The notes under the pieces: generated by a model | Told to the model about the DNA's origin: nothing | The model's input: the letters and a program-made list of their open reading frames with translations, nothing else | The model's database searches: none | Source: Sepioteuthis lessoniana | Lineage: Eukaryota; Mollusca; Cephalopoda; Myopsida; Loliginidae | NCBI GenBank assembly: GCA_963585895.1 | Contig: OY757912.1 | Location: 86,385,599-86,449,598 of the forward strand | DNA length: 64,000 bases | Direction of reading: 5' to 3' | Translations under genes and position numbers: made by a program | In this document: in pieces, positions 41,660-53,332 of the stretch | Numbering within the stretch: position 1 is the first letter of the stretch | Layout: every line of letters starts with the position of its first letter

Positions 41660-42375
41660 CTGCAAACAGCCGAATCGGCTGAGGCTGTAAAATACGCTGA
41701 CTGCATCTTTGCGAAGGGGTAATACTCCACCAACGAGGGTTCTTGAAATGTCTCTTAGTCATTTAGTGCTGAGGCTCCAGTCTTGGAATTTGAGTGAAGT
41801 GGAGTACACCTTCATTGCCACTGCTCCCAGATTCACACTGACCCGGAGCGGTTGTACTTTTTTTGGTTCCATCAATGGGACCAATACCACTTTTCAATCT
41901 TTATTAGAGATTATTATAAATATTACATAGAATTACTTGTGCTGAATAACAGTGCTTGATAACACTTACCTGTGTGCAAACAATAAATGGCAATACTTGA
42001 AACCAATCCAGAATGTGCAAAGAAAAATTAGGAATACTTGAAAAGATTTAATTTTGTGCTTTTAATAAATTGCAATATTGAAACTATTAGCTGAATGCAA
42101 ACGATAAATAGGAATACTTGAAACGATTTAGCTTTGTGCTTACAACTAGCATTGCTTGAAACCATTTAACTGTGTAAACAATAAATTAGCAATACTTGAA
42201 ACCAATCAACAATGTGCAAAAAAAAAAAAAAAAAGGAATTCTTAAAACGATTTAATATTGTGCTTACAATAAATTGCAATACTCGAAACCATTTAACTGT
42301 ATGCAAACAAATGAGCTCTGGTTTGTTTTAAAATGTTACCTACAAACTATTCGCTTTAAAATTATGCGTAATATG
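41660..42375 (+). mobile_element. Rep-C, plus, long middle, tail lost
   Basis: Head AGCCGAATCGGCTGAGGCTG, TCTTTGCGAAGGGGTAA, CACCTTCATTGCCACTGCTCC. The middle is expanded: about eight variants of CAATACTTGAAACCATTTAAC. Then GAGCTCTGGTTTGTTTTAAA and CTACAAACTATTCGC, where the microsatellite and tail would follow but are absent. Confidence 0.7.
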
Positions 42376-42469
42376 TATATTCTATATCGAACTATTTATA
42401 ATCTTAATATTCCACTGAATTTTTAAAAATTGCACTTTTTACTTGCTTGCACATAGGTATATGAGAGGA

Positions 42470-42690
42470 ATTTCACGTGGCGCTGTGGCTAATGTGCTGA
42501 ACTGCGTCATCGTAGAAAGCGAGATCGAACTCGAGCCGTTCTATTACGTTCACTTTCGAACTAATACACATGGAAGAGAATGAATTTCCCTATCCCTAAA
42601 CTATGGAATAAATAGTATAATTTCTGTCTTTTTATAATGATTCCTTTGGCTTTAAATAACCTACGAAGGTTTATATGCTATTAATCAAAT
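42470..42690 (+). mobile_element. SINE-A, plus, GAACTCGAGCC subfamily
   Basis: Head CACGTGGCGCTGTGGCTAATG, GAGATCGAACTCGAGCC, tail TTGGCTTTAAATAACC...TTTATATGCTATTAATC. Confidence 0.75.
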
Positions 42691-42694
42691 AACG

Positions 42695-43280
42695 AAAACT
42701 CTACGGTTCAGCCTTGTTCTTATTACACAGTTATTTCTGACTTTCTTTATGACCTAGACAGTGAACATGCCTTCCCGCTTCCCTGGCATGTCTATCTGAT
42801 TAAAACCTCACTTTTAGTGCATGTGTTCACCTCTGCATCAGACAGAAGCTTTTCACTGAGAAAAAAAGAAAAGAAAAGATGTAAGTCAATTTCTCTTTAA
42901 AAGTTTCTTGACAGCTTCGTTGAGCTGACAGTCTAGCTTTACGGGCAAAAATTTCGTTGATTATGTTAAGTAGGTAAATACTGTGACAAAAGAACAGTCA
43001 TATTCTTTAGAAAGATGGCTCATAACTTTAATGTAAACTATAGAAGAGTATTTGCAAACATTATATAGATAACACCACTAATGGTTAGCACACGTACTTG
43101 GCAGACCGTTATAGGTGTATATACTGTAAAGTTCTCGGCCTGACTATGAAAAGAAGGACCTCAAGACATGAAACATACCCGTTATTCTCTATATTTATCA
43201 CACAGTTCAACACAATTGGTATATCTATTTCTAATTTTGTCAAAAACTAATTGGTATATCGACTTTTAATTTTATTAGAT
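42695..43280. other. Unassigned stretch
   Basis: Nothing recognised. Confidence 0.4.
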
Positions 43281-43286
43281 AAAATT

Positions 43287-43434
43287 TCATCATCATCATC
43301 ATCATCATGTTGTGTTGCCAGCACAGATATCCCTGACCCTCTCTCGCCACTTCTCCCTATCGTTCATCGCCTCTGGCAGGTCTTCAGGGCTACATTCCGT
43401 ATCCTCACATAGCTGCTGTATGTATGTTCGGGCT
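43287..43434 (-). pseudogene. RTE-like LINE 3' end, short
   Basis: ATC tail (43288-43308), then the reversed DREKW and EDLPEAMND coding region and CTCACATAGCTGC, stopping near 43434. Only about 148 bp of the LINE; same subfamily as 7768. Confidence 0.8.
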
Positions 43435-43439
43435 GTAAG

Positions 43440-45240
43440 TTTGATTCTCTCTGGAGGCCCCAAAATTCTGACCCTGTGTCACAAGAAATCTAAGCTTAGT
43501 AAATAAGTACAGGGCTATAGCCATATTACGTCTATGACGGTGCTGCCGTCTCATTAAAATATTGGAATGAGTGGTTAGCCTCAAGCCCCCTGGGGTGATT
43601 TCAGTGTTTTCGCTCTCGTAGACTGTATACCTTTTCCAAGGGCAATTGTACCATAACAGTACCCAATTGACGTCTTAATGTTATTGCACCAAATAATAAG
43701 TTGTACCGTTACACACCAAATGTACGGTTGTACCACTACATGCTCGAACGTGTTAATGGCTGTGTCGCTACGTCTTAAGTAGTCGTCAAACCTTGTTGAA
43801 ACCTTGCGGTGAGAAAAATGACGACCACGGAAAACTCTGTTTTAGTTCACTAACAAAAGTTTATTCGCTACTTTTTAAGTTGCCGCCGAGAGAAAGAAAG
43901 AGATTATGAAAGCTGAGTTGACAGCGTTTGTTGGACAAACAGAAACATGTCATGAGGAGAGGAAGAGAGAGCAGACACAAGCTCTGAATCTTCTTCCTTG
44001 TTTTATGTTGCAGTTCTAATGTGCTTGTCACTGGTTTCGTTTTCATAGGTTCACGTCTTGTTTGCGACCCCCTTCTGGAGCCGAACCCAAAAATGGAGCT
44101 CGTAAATTTTCTACTGCCCTTACATCTTCGTAGCTAGTGTTCAACTGACATCTTTACCTCGTCACGTTTGGCAATTAACTCACTTTCAAACACGAGTCGT
44201 CCACTTACTTCCACCTGGGGTCAGGGTAAGGAACATATCCGTTTTCGTTGTTTTCACACCTACGCAGAAGATTTGAGATCACCTGTTTTTTTCTAGTCAT
44301 TTTAAATACCGTAGTCACTTACCAACAATTGACTGATCCACATTTTGTGCCTTGGCCAAAGTCACTCAGATATCATCTAGCTATTTCCGTAGATTCACTG
44401 TCTGCTTTTTCGTCTAATCCTTTTTAAAAAAATTTTACTCTCTCCCTCCCCAGAAATTAGCCTCTCGTTCTCTTTATAACTTTGATCTTTTCTATCACCT
44501 TACACAATGGCGAGAGAGGAAAAAACAAATAACCTCGTTAAAGATTTAAACTTGGCATGTCAAATCCATTTTTAAATAAAAGTGTTGTTGAATTTTTTAT
44601 TTGTCCTTTAGTGTAGTATCAAAAGATTTTAAACGGTTACGGGAACTATTAGATCAAATAAAAGGAAATAACAGGTAATGACCCCGTGATCATTTGAGAT
44701 CTTGGCTGTGAGTAGATATCTCAGTCAAGTGATTAAATTTTGTGAAGCTTAGAAGTTAGATTGAAACTTTGCATTTGTCAACCAAGAAACCGCCTTGAAC
44801 ACGGATCCATTTTCCAGCTTTGGTTTATTTGGCACCCCAATGTTCGCGAAACGAATAATGTGTATAATTCGTCGATGGTAATAAAATGATAGTGCACAAA
44901 AAAGACATGATCTTGTATTTAATTTTTGTAAGAATATAAAACAGCGTCGAGTCACATAGAGAGATAATGAGAGAAGGTGACGACTTGAGGAAAAGACGAC
45001 ATGATAAATGACCGACTGAGAACGAAATGGAGCCCAGAGAGACTACAACCAGCCGAGAAAAGATCACAAAGAGCAGGGTGATCGAAAAAAAAGAGGAGAT
45101 TAAATAACACCATTTCCTAAGACAATAATCGTTACGCCACACTATGGATAAAATGAATACAAATTAAAAATCTACAGTCTCTGTCACCAGGGTGAAGAAC
45201 TCCCCCAACAAACAAAAACAAAAAACAAAACAAAAAATAA
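43440..45240. other. Long unassigned stretch
   Basis: 1.8 kb without a recognised element. The part 43780-44110 has reversed poly(A)-signal-like TTTATT sites and is slightly GC-richer; a degenerate LTR is possible but no duplicated partner exists here. No convincing coding frame. Confidence 0.35.
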
Positions 45241-45244
45241 CATG

Positions 45245-45478
45245 ACTTGCCAATGGGCTGTGAGACCGGGGTTCAATCCCAGGTCAAGTCATACCAAAGA
45301 CTCAACAGATGCTACGTGATGTTGCCTTACTTAACACCGAATTAAAAGGTAAGGATCAAGGGTAAAGTGGATCCATCAAGGGAATAGAGTAGCGCCCTCC
45401 CCTACACCTCGGTGTGGTAGCTTTTGAAAAGAGAGCCATCGGGTCACCCTTCACTCAGGTCACCAACTCTACTTTACT
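45245..45478 (+). mobile_element. SINE-D, plus
   Basis: Head truncated before the A-box; B-box GGGGTTCAATCCC, then AAGTCATACCAAAGACTC, GAGTAGCGCCCTCCCC, ACCTCGGTGTGGTAGC, GGTCACCAACTCTACTTTAC. Confidence 0.8.
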
Positions 45479-45852
45479 TGAAAAATAGATTAAAATTTGA
45501 AAAATGTTTGGTAGATTATGCCCCCTATAAGTGTAGTACCTTTTTTATGAATGCAAATGATTTTAAAAAACTGAAAAACAAAAAAAAAAAACAAACAGCA
45601 AAAATAAAAAAAAACATGAAATGACAGCACTTGTAAAATAGATTTAAAAAATGTTTATAAGTGTAATGCCTTGTTATGTATATTTTGGGGGTATAGTTTA
45701 TTTACAAAAAAAGAAAACCAGAAAAAAAATATGTTTGTTACCAATGTAGTTCCTGGTTATTCATATTTTGAAATAATACCTAAGTTTTAAACTCATGGTT
45801 TCCGGATGTAATTTTCTATTTGTATTTTTGGATGCAATTTTGGAACAATAAA

Positions 45853-46093
45853 GAAGTAAAGTTGGCGACCGGAGTCTGTGGTGACCCGAGGGCTCCCTTT
45901 AATTAGCTACTACACCGAGGTGTTGGAGAGGATGCAACTCCTTTCTCTGAATTGCTCCACTTTATCCTTGATACGTACCTTATAATGCTAAGTGTTTAGC
46001 AAGAATGTATCTTGTACCCTTTTTGAGTCTTTGGTATGACTCGACCTAGGATTGAACCACAGTCTGCCGGACCATTGGTGAACATTAGCCCAT
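45853..46093 (-). mobile_element. SINE-D, minus
   Basis: TAAAGTTGGCGACCGGAG, CCGAGGTGTTGGAGAGG, TGCTAAGTGTTTAGCAAG, B-box AGGATTGAACCAC, CCATTGGTGAACATTAGCC. GATGTAATTTTGGCACAAT after it resembles GATGCAATTTTGGAACAAT before it, a likely target duplication of about 19 bp with changes. Confidence 0.8.
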
Positions 46094-46187
46094 GTCTTAC
46101 GGATGTAATTTTGGCACAATACCTAAGTTTTAAACTCATCCCGTGTCCCTTGACCATAGTAGATTCTATTCGTTTTTATTAGCAGGT

Positions 46188-46372
46188 ATGTGCGAGTCGC
46201 TGTGGTAAACGAGCTGGACTGCCACACTGTAGAAAAAGAGATTAAATTCCAGATGTTAACCACAGTAAAGGTATGAACCCCTTTATCCACCGCAACTTTG
46301 GGTTGAATAGTATCACTGTTGTTCTTTTACAAGGATGAATTTAACCTTATATAACATACGAAAGTTGATAGA
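46188..46372 (+). mobile_element. SINE-A, plus, diverged, shortened middle
   Basis: GTCGCTGTGGTAAACGAGC, GAGATTAAATTCCAG, AAAGGTATGAACCCC, TTTGGGTTGAATAGTATC, tail AACATACGAAAGTTGATAG. Confidence 0.6.
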
Positions 46373-46379
46373 TATTTGT

Positions 46380-47625
46380 TGCAAATAGTTGAAATCAAGA
46401 AATCAATGCCTCTTAACTGAATTTTATTCGTCACAGATGATTATTCTATTTGCAATAGAACAAAAAAGCAATAGAACACAAAAACCCCGGTGTTTTTGGC
46501 GGGAAGGAGAGCTCTCTTCTGTGCAACTGATGCTATTCTTTGCTCATCTTAGCGAAACACGCTCATTGACCCATTCACTCCAACAATATTGACTGCCATC
46601 CGTCCAGTTTATACTACAACCACTGAAATGTCTCACTTACTCTATGCAAGAAACCCTTCTCAAAAATATCAACGGTTAAAAAGATGAAATCGTATTGATG
46701 ATCATACGAAAATATGGAACAGGGAAAAAGAAATGAAAAGAACGTTAAAAAATGAATGATACATAACTTACATACACTGAAAAACACTTCCAACAATGAA
46801 TTTATAAAATTAAGTTTACGATTCAATGGAGCATGGAGATCTAAAAACCCTAAAGAAAATCAAGTAGTTAAAAACAAAATGTTAGGTATAATTGCGTTCC
46901 TTCTCGTACCACCCATTTTTATCTGGATTGCCGACTGTTTTCCGACCAAAGCCGAAAACAAGCCGGGGGATCCCTACTCGAGGATGATGCTAATTTAAAG
47001 ATAAGAAAAACACAGGAAAATGATGGAATAGGAGGAAGAAAATAGAAAGACAGTTTTCAGCAGATAATTTTTTTTGTCCAGGATAGAAATAGGAAATAAC
47101 GTTTTTAAGGGGTTAAATGGAGGTGGACGAAAAAACCGTGAATGAGGGGATATTAGACTGCAAAAGCTCGATATCATGGCCATATCACAAGCATTGATAT
47201 GCCATTAAACAAATAAAGAAAACTTAATCGAGTACATTTTGCAATTAGAAGTCATGATAATAATCAAAACTTTGCAAATAAACCAAATTGCAACATGAAA
47301 TAATTCCTAAGGAGTTGAAATGACGTTAAACAAATAAGCCAAATCAAACTTAATTTATGAGAAAGAGTGTGGTATCGTATACATTTCTTTTATTCACGCT
47401 CATAACTCACCAAACACACGGCTCACAAACGTATACACGAATGCGCAAACTGTCTCTGTCACTGAGCAATGGCTGACATGGTTGTCTCACCAAACATTGT
47501 TTTTGGTGTGGTTTCGATCTTTGCAGGTTTGTACTGATAAGGTAGAAGTATTCCTTAATATCTCTACTTATCATACAAAAGCCGAACGGAGAACTGCACT
47601 CTCCTTAACAAGCACTAACATTTTT
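46380..47625. other. Long unassigned stretch
   Basis: 1.2 kb with only scattered hairpin-tail relics (GATATGCCATTAAACAAATAAAG near 47194). Small ORFs on both strands are not recognised. Confidence 0.4.
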
Positions 47626-47639
47626 CTCTCTTGTTTCGG

Positions 47640-47858
47640 TTTCTTTGTTTAATGATATATGAACTTTCATGGGTTATTCAATGCCAAAGAAATTCTTGTA
47701 GAAGAACATTAGTCACGCTAATTATCCCATAGCAGGAGGTTAGGGGATTCTACCTTTCCCGAGAGTATTATTACGAAAGTGAACTTTATAGCGCGCCTGG
47801 AGTTCGAACTCACACAGTACGATATCGTAGTCGTACCCTTCACCACTTCTTCGCGGGA

Positions 47859-47860
<2 letters not shown>
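47640..47860 (-). mobile_element. SINE-A, minus
   Basis: Tail TTTAATGATATATGAACTTTC, body ACGAAAGTGAACTTTATAGCGC, head GGAGTTCGAACTCAC to CTTCACCACTTCTTCGCGGG. Confidence 0.75.

Positions 47861-47863
<3 letters not shown>

Positions 47864-47893
<30 letters not shown>
47864..47893. repeat. (TC)n microsatellite
   Basis: About 30 bp of TC directly after a SINE-A head. Confidence 0.9.
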
Positions 47894-47896
<3 letters not shown>

Positions 47897-47944
47897 TCTA
47901 TTTTTACTGTGATAACAATGAAACATCTGATAACATATATCTTC

Positions 47945-48004
47945 TTTTTAAAAAAAATGACCTTGTATCGTATCCTATTTGCGGGGGTTTGAGTAAATAC
48001 ACAT
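47945..48004 (+). mobile_element. SINE-B tail remnant
   Basis: AAAATGACCTTGTATCGTATCC and GGGGGTTTGAGTAAATA match the last 55 bp of SINE-B. Confidence 0.55.
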
Positions 48005-48558
48005 GAAGATTTTCACTCTCTCTATATCTATCAATCTATCAATCTATTTATCTCTCTCTCTCACACACACACACTTTCACAAGGATCTTCAAACGTTTTT
48101 CCTTACCACCATATTTTAGAAAGCTTTCAAGGTCCCAACGCCGCTCCAATATAAGGTTGAAAACTATTTCTACTGTACGGATAATTAACGGAGTCTTTTT
48201 CCTATTTGGTCACGGAGGCTTCACAATTTGGAAAAACAAAATGTACTCTCTTATAGGTACACTGCCCATAAACAACTATTCACGACATATTTTTGTTTAT
48301 ACTCTTGCAGTAGTAGCTTTATTAATAAGCGTATTATACAAGATCCTTATGGCATATCAACTCCTTATGCCGAAATTTGATTCATCTGCAAACGTTTGAC
48401 AGCAGACGTATTACCGTTGGAAACCCACCTCTAAAAATTTTGTTTTGGATTGTTCAGCAAAGTTCTTTTCTGAATAACCTAACTTTCAGATTAGGAACCT
48501 AGGTTTTGGTAAAACTTACCTGTATAATTTTTGCTATGTCACTTTGACATGGAACAGA

Positions 48559-48737
48559 ATACCAATTGGCCATTTTCTTCCGTTTTTGTCGATGGGGTTT
48601 ACCAAACAATTTATCTTGAAAACGACGACTACTTCTACAGACGACTCTCCAAGAGTGCGGAAAACTTTAGCAAAGACGATATTTTACAATTTTTCAAGAA
48701 TTGGTTGGAATTTCTAACGAAAGAGCCATACAATTGA
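48559..48737 (+). CDS. Unrecognised exon-like ORF
   Basis: Frame of 59 codons to a TGA, from NTNWPFSSVFVDGVYQ through IYLENDDYFYRRLSKS to FFKNWLEFLTKEPYN. It can begin at an ATG (48531 or 48549) or at an AG acceptor-like site near 48558. The amino-acid mix is protein-like and not low-complexity, unlike most ORFs here, and the region is outside the repeat families. No homology recognised. Could be a terminal exon, a transposon ORF piece or chance. Confidence 0.2.
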
Positions 48738-48909
48738 ATGAGTATTGCTGCTTAAATCATTTTACTGCACACTGCTACATCATATCAAGTATGACTATCT
48801 AATACAAATAATTTATATACAATTAAATGGTTTTAAGGAACTATTCATCTTTAACAATAACAGTTTATTTGCATACAGTTATATGGTTTCCCATATTCCT
48901 ATCTAATAA

Positions 48910-49150
48910 AGTAAGCTGGCCGACTGTTGTCGACGGTAATGGGAAGGGTTCCTTTTATATAGCTATTAAACCGAGGTGTCGTGGAGGGTGATACCCCTTT
49001 CTTTGGATTGCTGCACTTACCCTTGATCTGTACCTTAAAATGCTGAGGGTTAAGTATGCATTAAGTATCATTTTTTGAGTCTTGGGTATGACTCGACCAG
49101 GGATTGAACCCCAGACCATTGGCGAACAATCTAACCATTATGCCAATAAA
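48910..49150 (-). mobile_element. SINE-D, minus
   Basis: AGCTGGCCGACTGTTGTCG, ACCGAGGTGTCGTGGAGG, TGCTGAGGGTTAAGTATG, GGGTATGACTCGACC, B-box GGGATTGAACCCC. Confidence 0.8.
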
Positions 49151-49194
49151 TCATTTTTCAAAGAGATCTATTCGAACCATAAATGAGACACCAA

Positions 49195-49400
49195 CTGGTA
49201 CGACCACTTCGGGCGTTATGGCTAAAATACAGGACTTCGACAGCTTAAAAAGCGAGTTCGAAATCCACTCGAACCATTACGTTCACTTTCGAACTTTGGG
49301 AAAGGTATGCCCCCCCCTTATACTCCTAATGATTCAAGAATAGCTCTAGCATTAAATAACACACAAAGGTTTATATGCCATTAAACAAAGAAACCAAACC
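49195..49400 (+). mobile_element. SINE-A, plus, GAACC subfamily
   Basis: Head GTACGACCACTTCGGGCGTTATGGC is unusual; then GAGTTCGAAATCCACTCG, ACGTTCACTTTCGAAC, TTTGGGAAAGGTATGCC, tail TAGCATTAAATAACAC...TTTATATGCCATTAAAC. Confidence 0.7.
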
Positions 49401-49404
49401 AAAT

Positions 49405-49525
49405 GATCACTCCATTCAGAGTGGACGTGGGAGTAATGGCTATGATGGGTGATTCCATACTCTTTAGAACTCCAGAACCGAAGCATCACTACTACAATCA
49501 CTTTAATATCATATTCAAGACTGTT
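49405..49525 (-). mobile_element. Rep-C head, minus, fragment
   Basis: TCAGAGTGGACGTGGGAGTAATGG, GGGTGATTCCATACTC, AGCATCACTACTACAATC, CATATTCAAGACTG. Confidence 0.55.
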
Positions 49526-49757
49526 ATACTATTGTAAAAGAAAGCGCTAGAATTATGATAAATGAATTTTTTAAAAATTAAAAACCGGTCGCTTAAAACT
49601 GAAAATCTTCCCTCCAGGAGCGGTACATCTCACGTTGAAGATTCCTTCACTAACACATATTTTCTAATCAGGAAAATTTAGATTTATCGCGTTTTTTTTA
49701 TTGGTCCAATCAGACTTTAAAAATGTTTTTAAAATTCCATATTTTGCTTCTGTACTC

Positions 49758-49762
<5 letters not shown>

Positions 49763-49802
<40 letters not shown>

Positions 49803-49817
49803 ATATATATATATATA
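49763..49817. repeat. (CA)n(TA)n microsatellite
   Basis: CA run then TA run. Confidence 0.95.
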
Positions 49818-50223
49818 ATTTTAGGTAAGGGTTAAAGAGACTTGAGAAGTCATATACCCATTGTGTTTAAATTCAGAAAAATATGTGGAATAGAATTACA
49901 TTTCATTACAATTAGGTTTCTTGTATAGATGAAAGACAACAACGCTGATATACAAAAATGTTTTCTATTTCTTTTCTTTTCCTTTTATTACCCGAAATTT
50001 ACGTATGAGTAGAATGAGAGAGGGTCGGGGTAGCTGAGATACACACACAGGAGCGAGATACAAATCTTCAGTAAACCGCTTCCTCTTCGTTCTGATTTTG
50101 CAAGATTGGTACTGAACCACCGAAAGGCATTGACTGATCTTAATTTCTCCTCATTTCTCTACTTTCATAAGTCTTGTATAAGGTCTATCTCAAGGCATCG
50201 AAACATCTTAGCTTCTCGCTTCT

Positions 50224-50442
50224 CTATTTTCGTGAATCTGGCATTATATCAGGCTCTTCTCCGCCTCCTATTCCTGGGCAGTCTGGTGCAAAGCCACAGA
50301 CCAGAGCAACATAATGCCTAGTAGCTGTCTTGATGATTTTCTTCCTTCTTGGATTAAAGTCTTCGTGGATATATACAATTCCAGGCGTCCACACAAATTC
50401 TCTAGTCTGCCGCCTACGCGTTGCCCGTAGATACGCTTCCTT
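50224..50442 (-). CDS. Putative terminal exon or ORF fragment, unrecognised
   Basis: A minus-strand open frame of 72 codons ending in TAG at 50224-50226. It contains KEAYLRATRRRQTREFVWTP, YIHEDFNPRRKKIIKT, ATRHYVALVCGFAPDCPG and EEPDIMPDSRK. The bases before the first codon read TTTCATCTTAG, a good 3' splice-acceptor sequence, and no ATG is needed. Composition is protein-like. The fold and family are unknown to me. A retrotransposon ORF piece is the main alternative. Confidence 0.3.
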   Translation of the reverse strand, partial: KEAYLRATRRRQTREFVWTPGIVYIHEDFNPRRKKIIKTATRHYVALVCGFAPDCPGIGGGEEPDIMPDSRK

Positions 50443-50664
50443 CTAAGATGAAACCCACTCAAACTACGTGGAACTCATCCTGAGAAAACGGCTGTAACCT
50501 GTTTACTTTAGGAAGCAGGTCTATTTTCTATTATGTCTTTCTCACAATTTACGCGGTACGTCAAAAAGGGGCTTCAAGTCACTATCAAACAGTTTCCTTT
50601 GGTTGATTTAATGGCATATCAATTCCTCATTGGTACTATTTGATTAATTTGTGAATTATCTTAT

Positions 50665-51157
50665 GATCATATTTACCAACCCCCTCCGATTGGGCAGGAT
50701 ATGACACAAGGTCAATTTTTAAGGGAAGTTTAACTGGTTTGAATTCAGAGTTTTCCTTCTCCTAGACTAGTTGCCTCACCAAAGCTGAAGAACCTAGTCT
50801 GCCCTACTGTTTACCCATAGCTGGAGGGAGAATTATTTTATTCATACCTTTCCCAAGGGTATTAGTGCTATGTGAAATGCAATTAGTCTCGTCCAGGGTT
50901 TGAACTCGTGTCACCGTGTCCATTTCCTAGGACGGTAACCATTACACCACAGGCACCCCCACTTCTAGACTAGTTGCCTCACCAAGGCTGAAGAACCTAG
51001 TCTGCCATACTATTTACCCATAGCTGGAGGGAGAATAATTGGATTCATACCTTTCCCAAGAGTATTCGTGCTATGTGAAATGCAATTGGTCTCGTCCAGG
51101 ATTTGAACTCGTGTCGCCGTGTCCATTTCCTAGGACAGTAACCATTACACCACGGGG
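50665..51157 (-). mobile_element. SINE-B tandem dimer, minus
   Basis: In SINE sense, a first unit (51157 down to 50958) has head, B-box GAGTTCAAATCC and body, but stops at GCAACTAGTCTAGAAG. A complete second unit follows (50957-50665) with its own head and the SINE-B tail. TTATCTTAT flanks the pair (50656-50664, 51160-51168), so the dimer probably moved as one. Confidence 0.8.
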
Positions 51158-51416
51158 ATTTATCTTATTATAACCATTAGTATATTTTCAACTTTCAATG
51201 GCAATCATTCTTTTAATCACGCTTTCTTTATTTGTGTATAATAATCGATTGTTCGCTGGCCGTGATATGATATTAAGTTTTCGTATCTAATATAAATAAT
51301 TTGTATACAGTTATTTGTGATACTGATTTTCCTGTCTATTATTAATAATTTATGCACAATTATATATAGTATCTACTATTCCTACCTAATACTAATAATT
51401 TCTACTCAAATATATA

Positions 51417-52016
51417 TTTGCCCAGTCGGCTGAGGCTGTAGAATACACTGACTTCTTCTCTGCAGAGGGGTAAGACCGCCTCCTAACGAGTGTCCTGGAT
51501 ATGACACTAAACAATCTGATGGTGAGGTTCCAGCAGTACTTGAGCTTTGGGGAATGTGGAGTACCCCTTCATTGCCATCGCTCCCAGGTCCACTTTGGCC
51601 CGGAGTGGTAGCACCTGATAGGGCCATATCTATGGGTTAAATAGAACTAACAGCATACTTATGCTAAAATGAATTGAGTAGCTTAAAATAGAAACGTTTT
51701 TGACAATTAGCTTGAAATAGAAACGTTTTTGACAATTAAACCGTACTTACACTTAAACTGCGAGCTTATGCTTAACTGAATTATTTGAAATAGAACTGCT
51801 TTTTGACATTAAAACTGTATTTACACTTAACTGAATTATTACATATAACTGCTTGAATAGTTTGAAATGGAAATGTTTTTGACAATTAAACTGTGTACTT
51901 ATGCTAAACTGAACTGTTTTCAATAGAACAGATTATTTACATAAAAATGGATTTGGCGTTAAATAACCTACAAAGGTTGATATGCCATAAAACCAAACAA
52001 ACCAACCAAACCAATC
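51417..52016 (+). mobile_element. Rep-C, plus, full length reference
   Basis: 600 bp: GCCCAGTCGGCTGAGGCTG, CTGCAGAGGGGTAAGACCG, GAGTGTCCTGGATATGACAC, CCCCTTCATTGCCATCGCTCC, GGCCCGGAGTGGTAGCACC. A middle of CTGAATTATTTGAAATAGAAC-type units follows, then the tail hairpin at 51954-51987 and an A/C-rich end. This copy has no microsatellite. No tRNA- or 5S-type promoter seen in the head, so the transcription mode is unknown. A 73-codon antisense ORF in the head is incidental. Confidence 0.85.
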
Positions 52017-52019
52017 AAA

Positions 52020-52885
52020 TATATATATGTTATATAGTCACATATGCAGATTCACATCTACATACATGCACATATATTTGTAGAATAATTCACAACGACA
52101 CAATGATAACGACGCAGTGACAAAGACAGACGCACGCAGAAAGACGCAGGAAGTCTTCTTTAAAAAAATATTACCTCTCACTTTATTGCAAGGGTTCGAA
52201 AGGGTTGTTCAAGGGTTACATGTGAGAGGGAGCTGGAGGCCGAACAGAACTGAAATATTTTGACCCCAAACTTATGGCCGTCACGTTGTGTCTTTCTTGT
52301 TCTCTGGGGCTGCTCAACCGGAGGTCTAGGGCCCACTCTGCTGGATGCTGGCTTTCTTTATTGCATCTTATCAGCATCTTCTCCGGACCTCAACTCATCA
52401 GGGCCCAAAGGCCCCTTCGGCCTGATGTGGCTTTCTCTACAACGTCTCGTCTCCAACTGTCTGGAACCCTCTGGCCGGAACTCAACTGCCTCAACTTCTA
52501 TCTTGACTGCGTTATATAATAGTTCAACGCCTACACAATCGCCCACTCGATCTTTGAAATCGAATGTTTTATCGTCATCAAGCGGAAATAACTGTCATGC
52601 AGTTCAGAGGTCACTCTCTTCTTGTGCGTCAGTCTATGAGAGTATCATGGGATATTTTTACCTCGTCCCATTTCATCAGCCAATTTCCGCCCACGCGATT
52701 TCCTCTCATAACTGCCATTAGAATGTATCACTTCCTTCCGGAGCATCACCTTGGAATGGCATTTTTGGCCGGGTCTAAAGGTCAAAACATAACATATACT
52801 TTTAAGTATTGCTATTTAATACTTATGATTTATTAACATTTGTATATGGTATCCATTATTTCCATCTAATAATAATTCATACACA
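52020..52885. other. Unassigned, GC-richer part with overlapping ORFs
   Basis: 52260-52760 has higher GC and overlapping ORFs in three frames, the longest 153 codons on plus and serine-rich. None looks like a known family. Possibly a degraded element or an LTR; no second copy in the window. Confidence 0.35.
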
Positions 52886-52894
52886 CATTCATCA

Positions 52895-53310
52895 CTATCA
52901 AGTCACACTGCCGCCACCGATTTCCCTGATTCTCTCTCTTCCTCCGTCCCTATCATCCATCGCTCCCGGTAGGTCTTCCAAATTACATCCAGTGTCTGCA
53001 AAGAGCTGATGTAAATACGTTCTTGCTGGTCGGCCGAAATTGGTACGTCAATGTGTAATGGTCTATAGAAGAACATCACTTATGAGTTTGTCCTTGCTTC
53101 ACCATTAGTTTACCAAATGACTTGTTAGTCTTACATGGATAGTTTGTGAGATGGGAAGTAAGTGACCGTACTAATGATGTTTTGCAGGGTGTTGCTTCCA
53201 GGGTTTGTTCGAATTAGCTCGTAGTTTTCTTCTGTAGTTTTCATCTAGCTTTTGCGATATGCATTAGGTTAGCATCCATGTGGTGCATCCATACGATACT
53301 ATTGACATAC
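52895..53310 (-). pseudogene. RTE-like LINE 3' end, subfamily 2
   Basis: CCATCGCTCCCGGTAGGTCTTCC, TACGTTCTTGCTGGTCGGCC, ACCATTAGTTTACCAAATGAC, CAGGGTGTTGCTTCCAGGG, CATCTAGCTTTTGCG and CATGTGGTGCATCC are the reversed LINE landmarks in the correct order. Many disruptions. Confidence 0.65.
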
Positions 53311-53332
53311 ACAGTTATATATATTGTTGTTG

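Noticed and set aside
43780..44110. Possible solo LTR on minus, with poly(A)-signal-like sites.
   Set aside because: No second copy, no clear TG...CA ends and no short target duplication seen.
52260..52721. 153-codon serine-rich ORF in a GC-richer patch.
   Set aside because: Open frames overlap in three phases, no recognisable domain, no splice or start context; left as unassigned.
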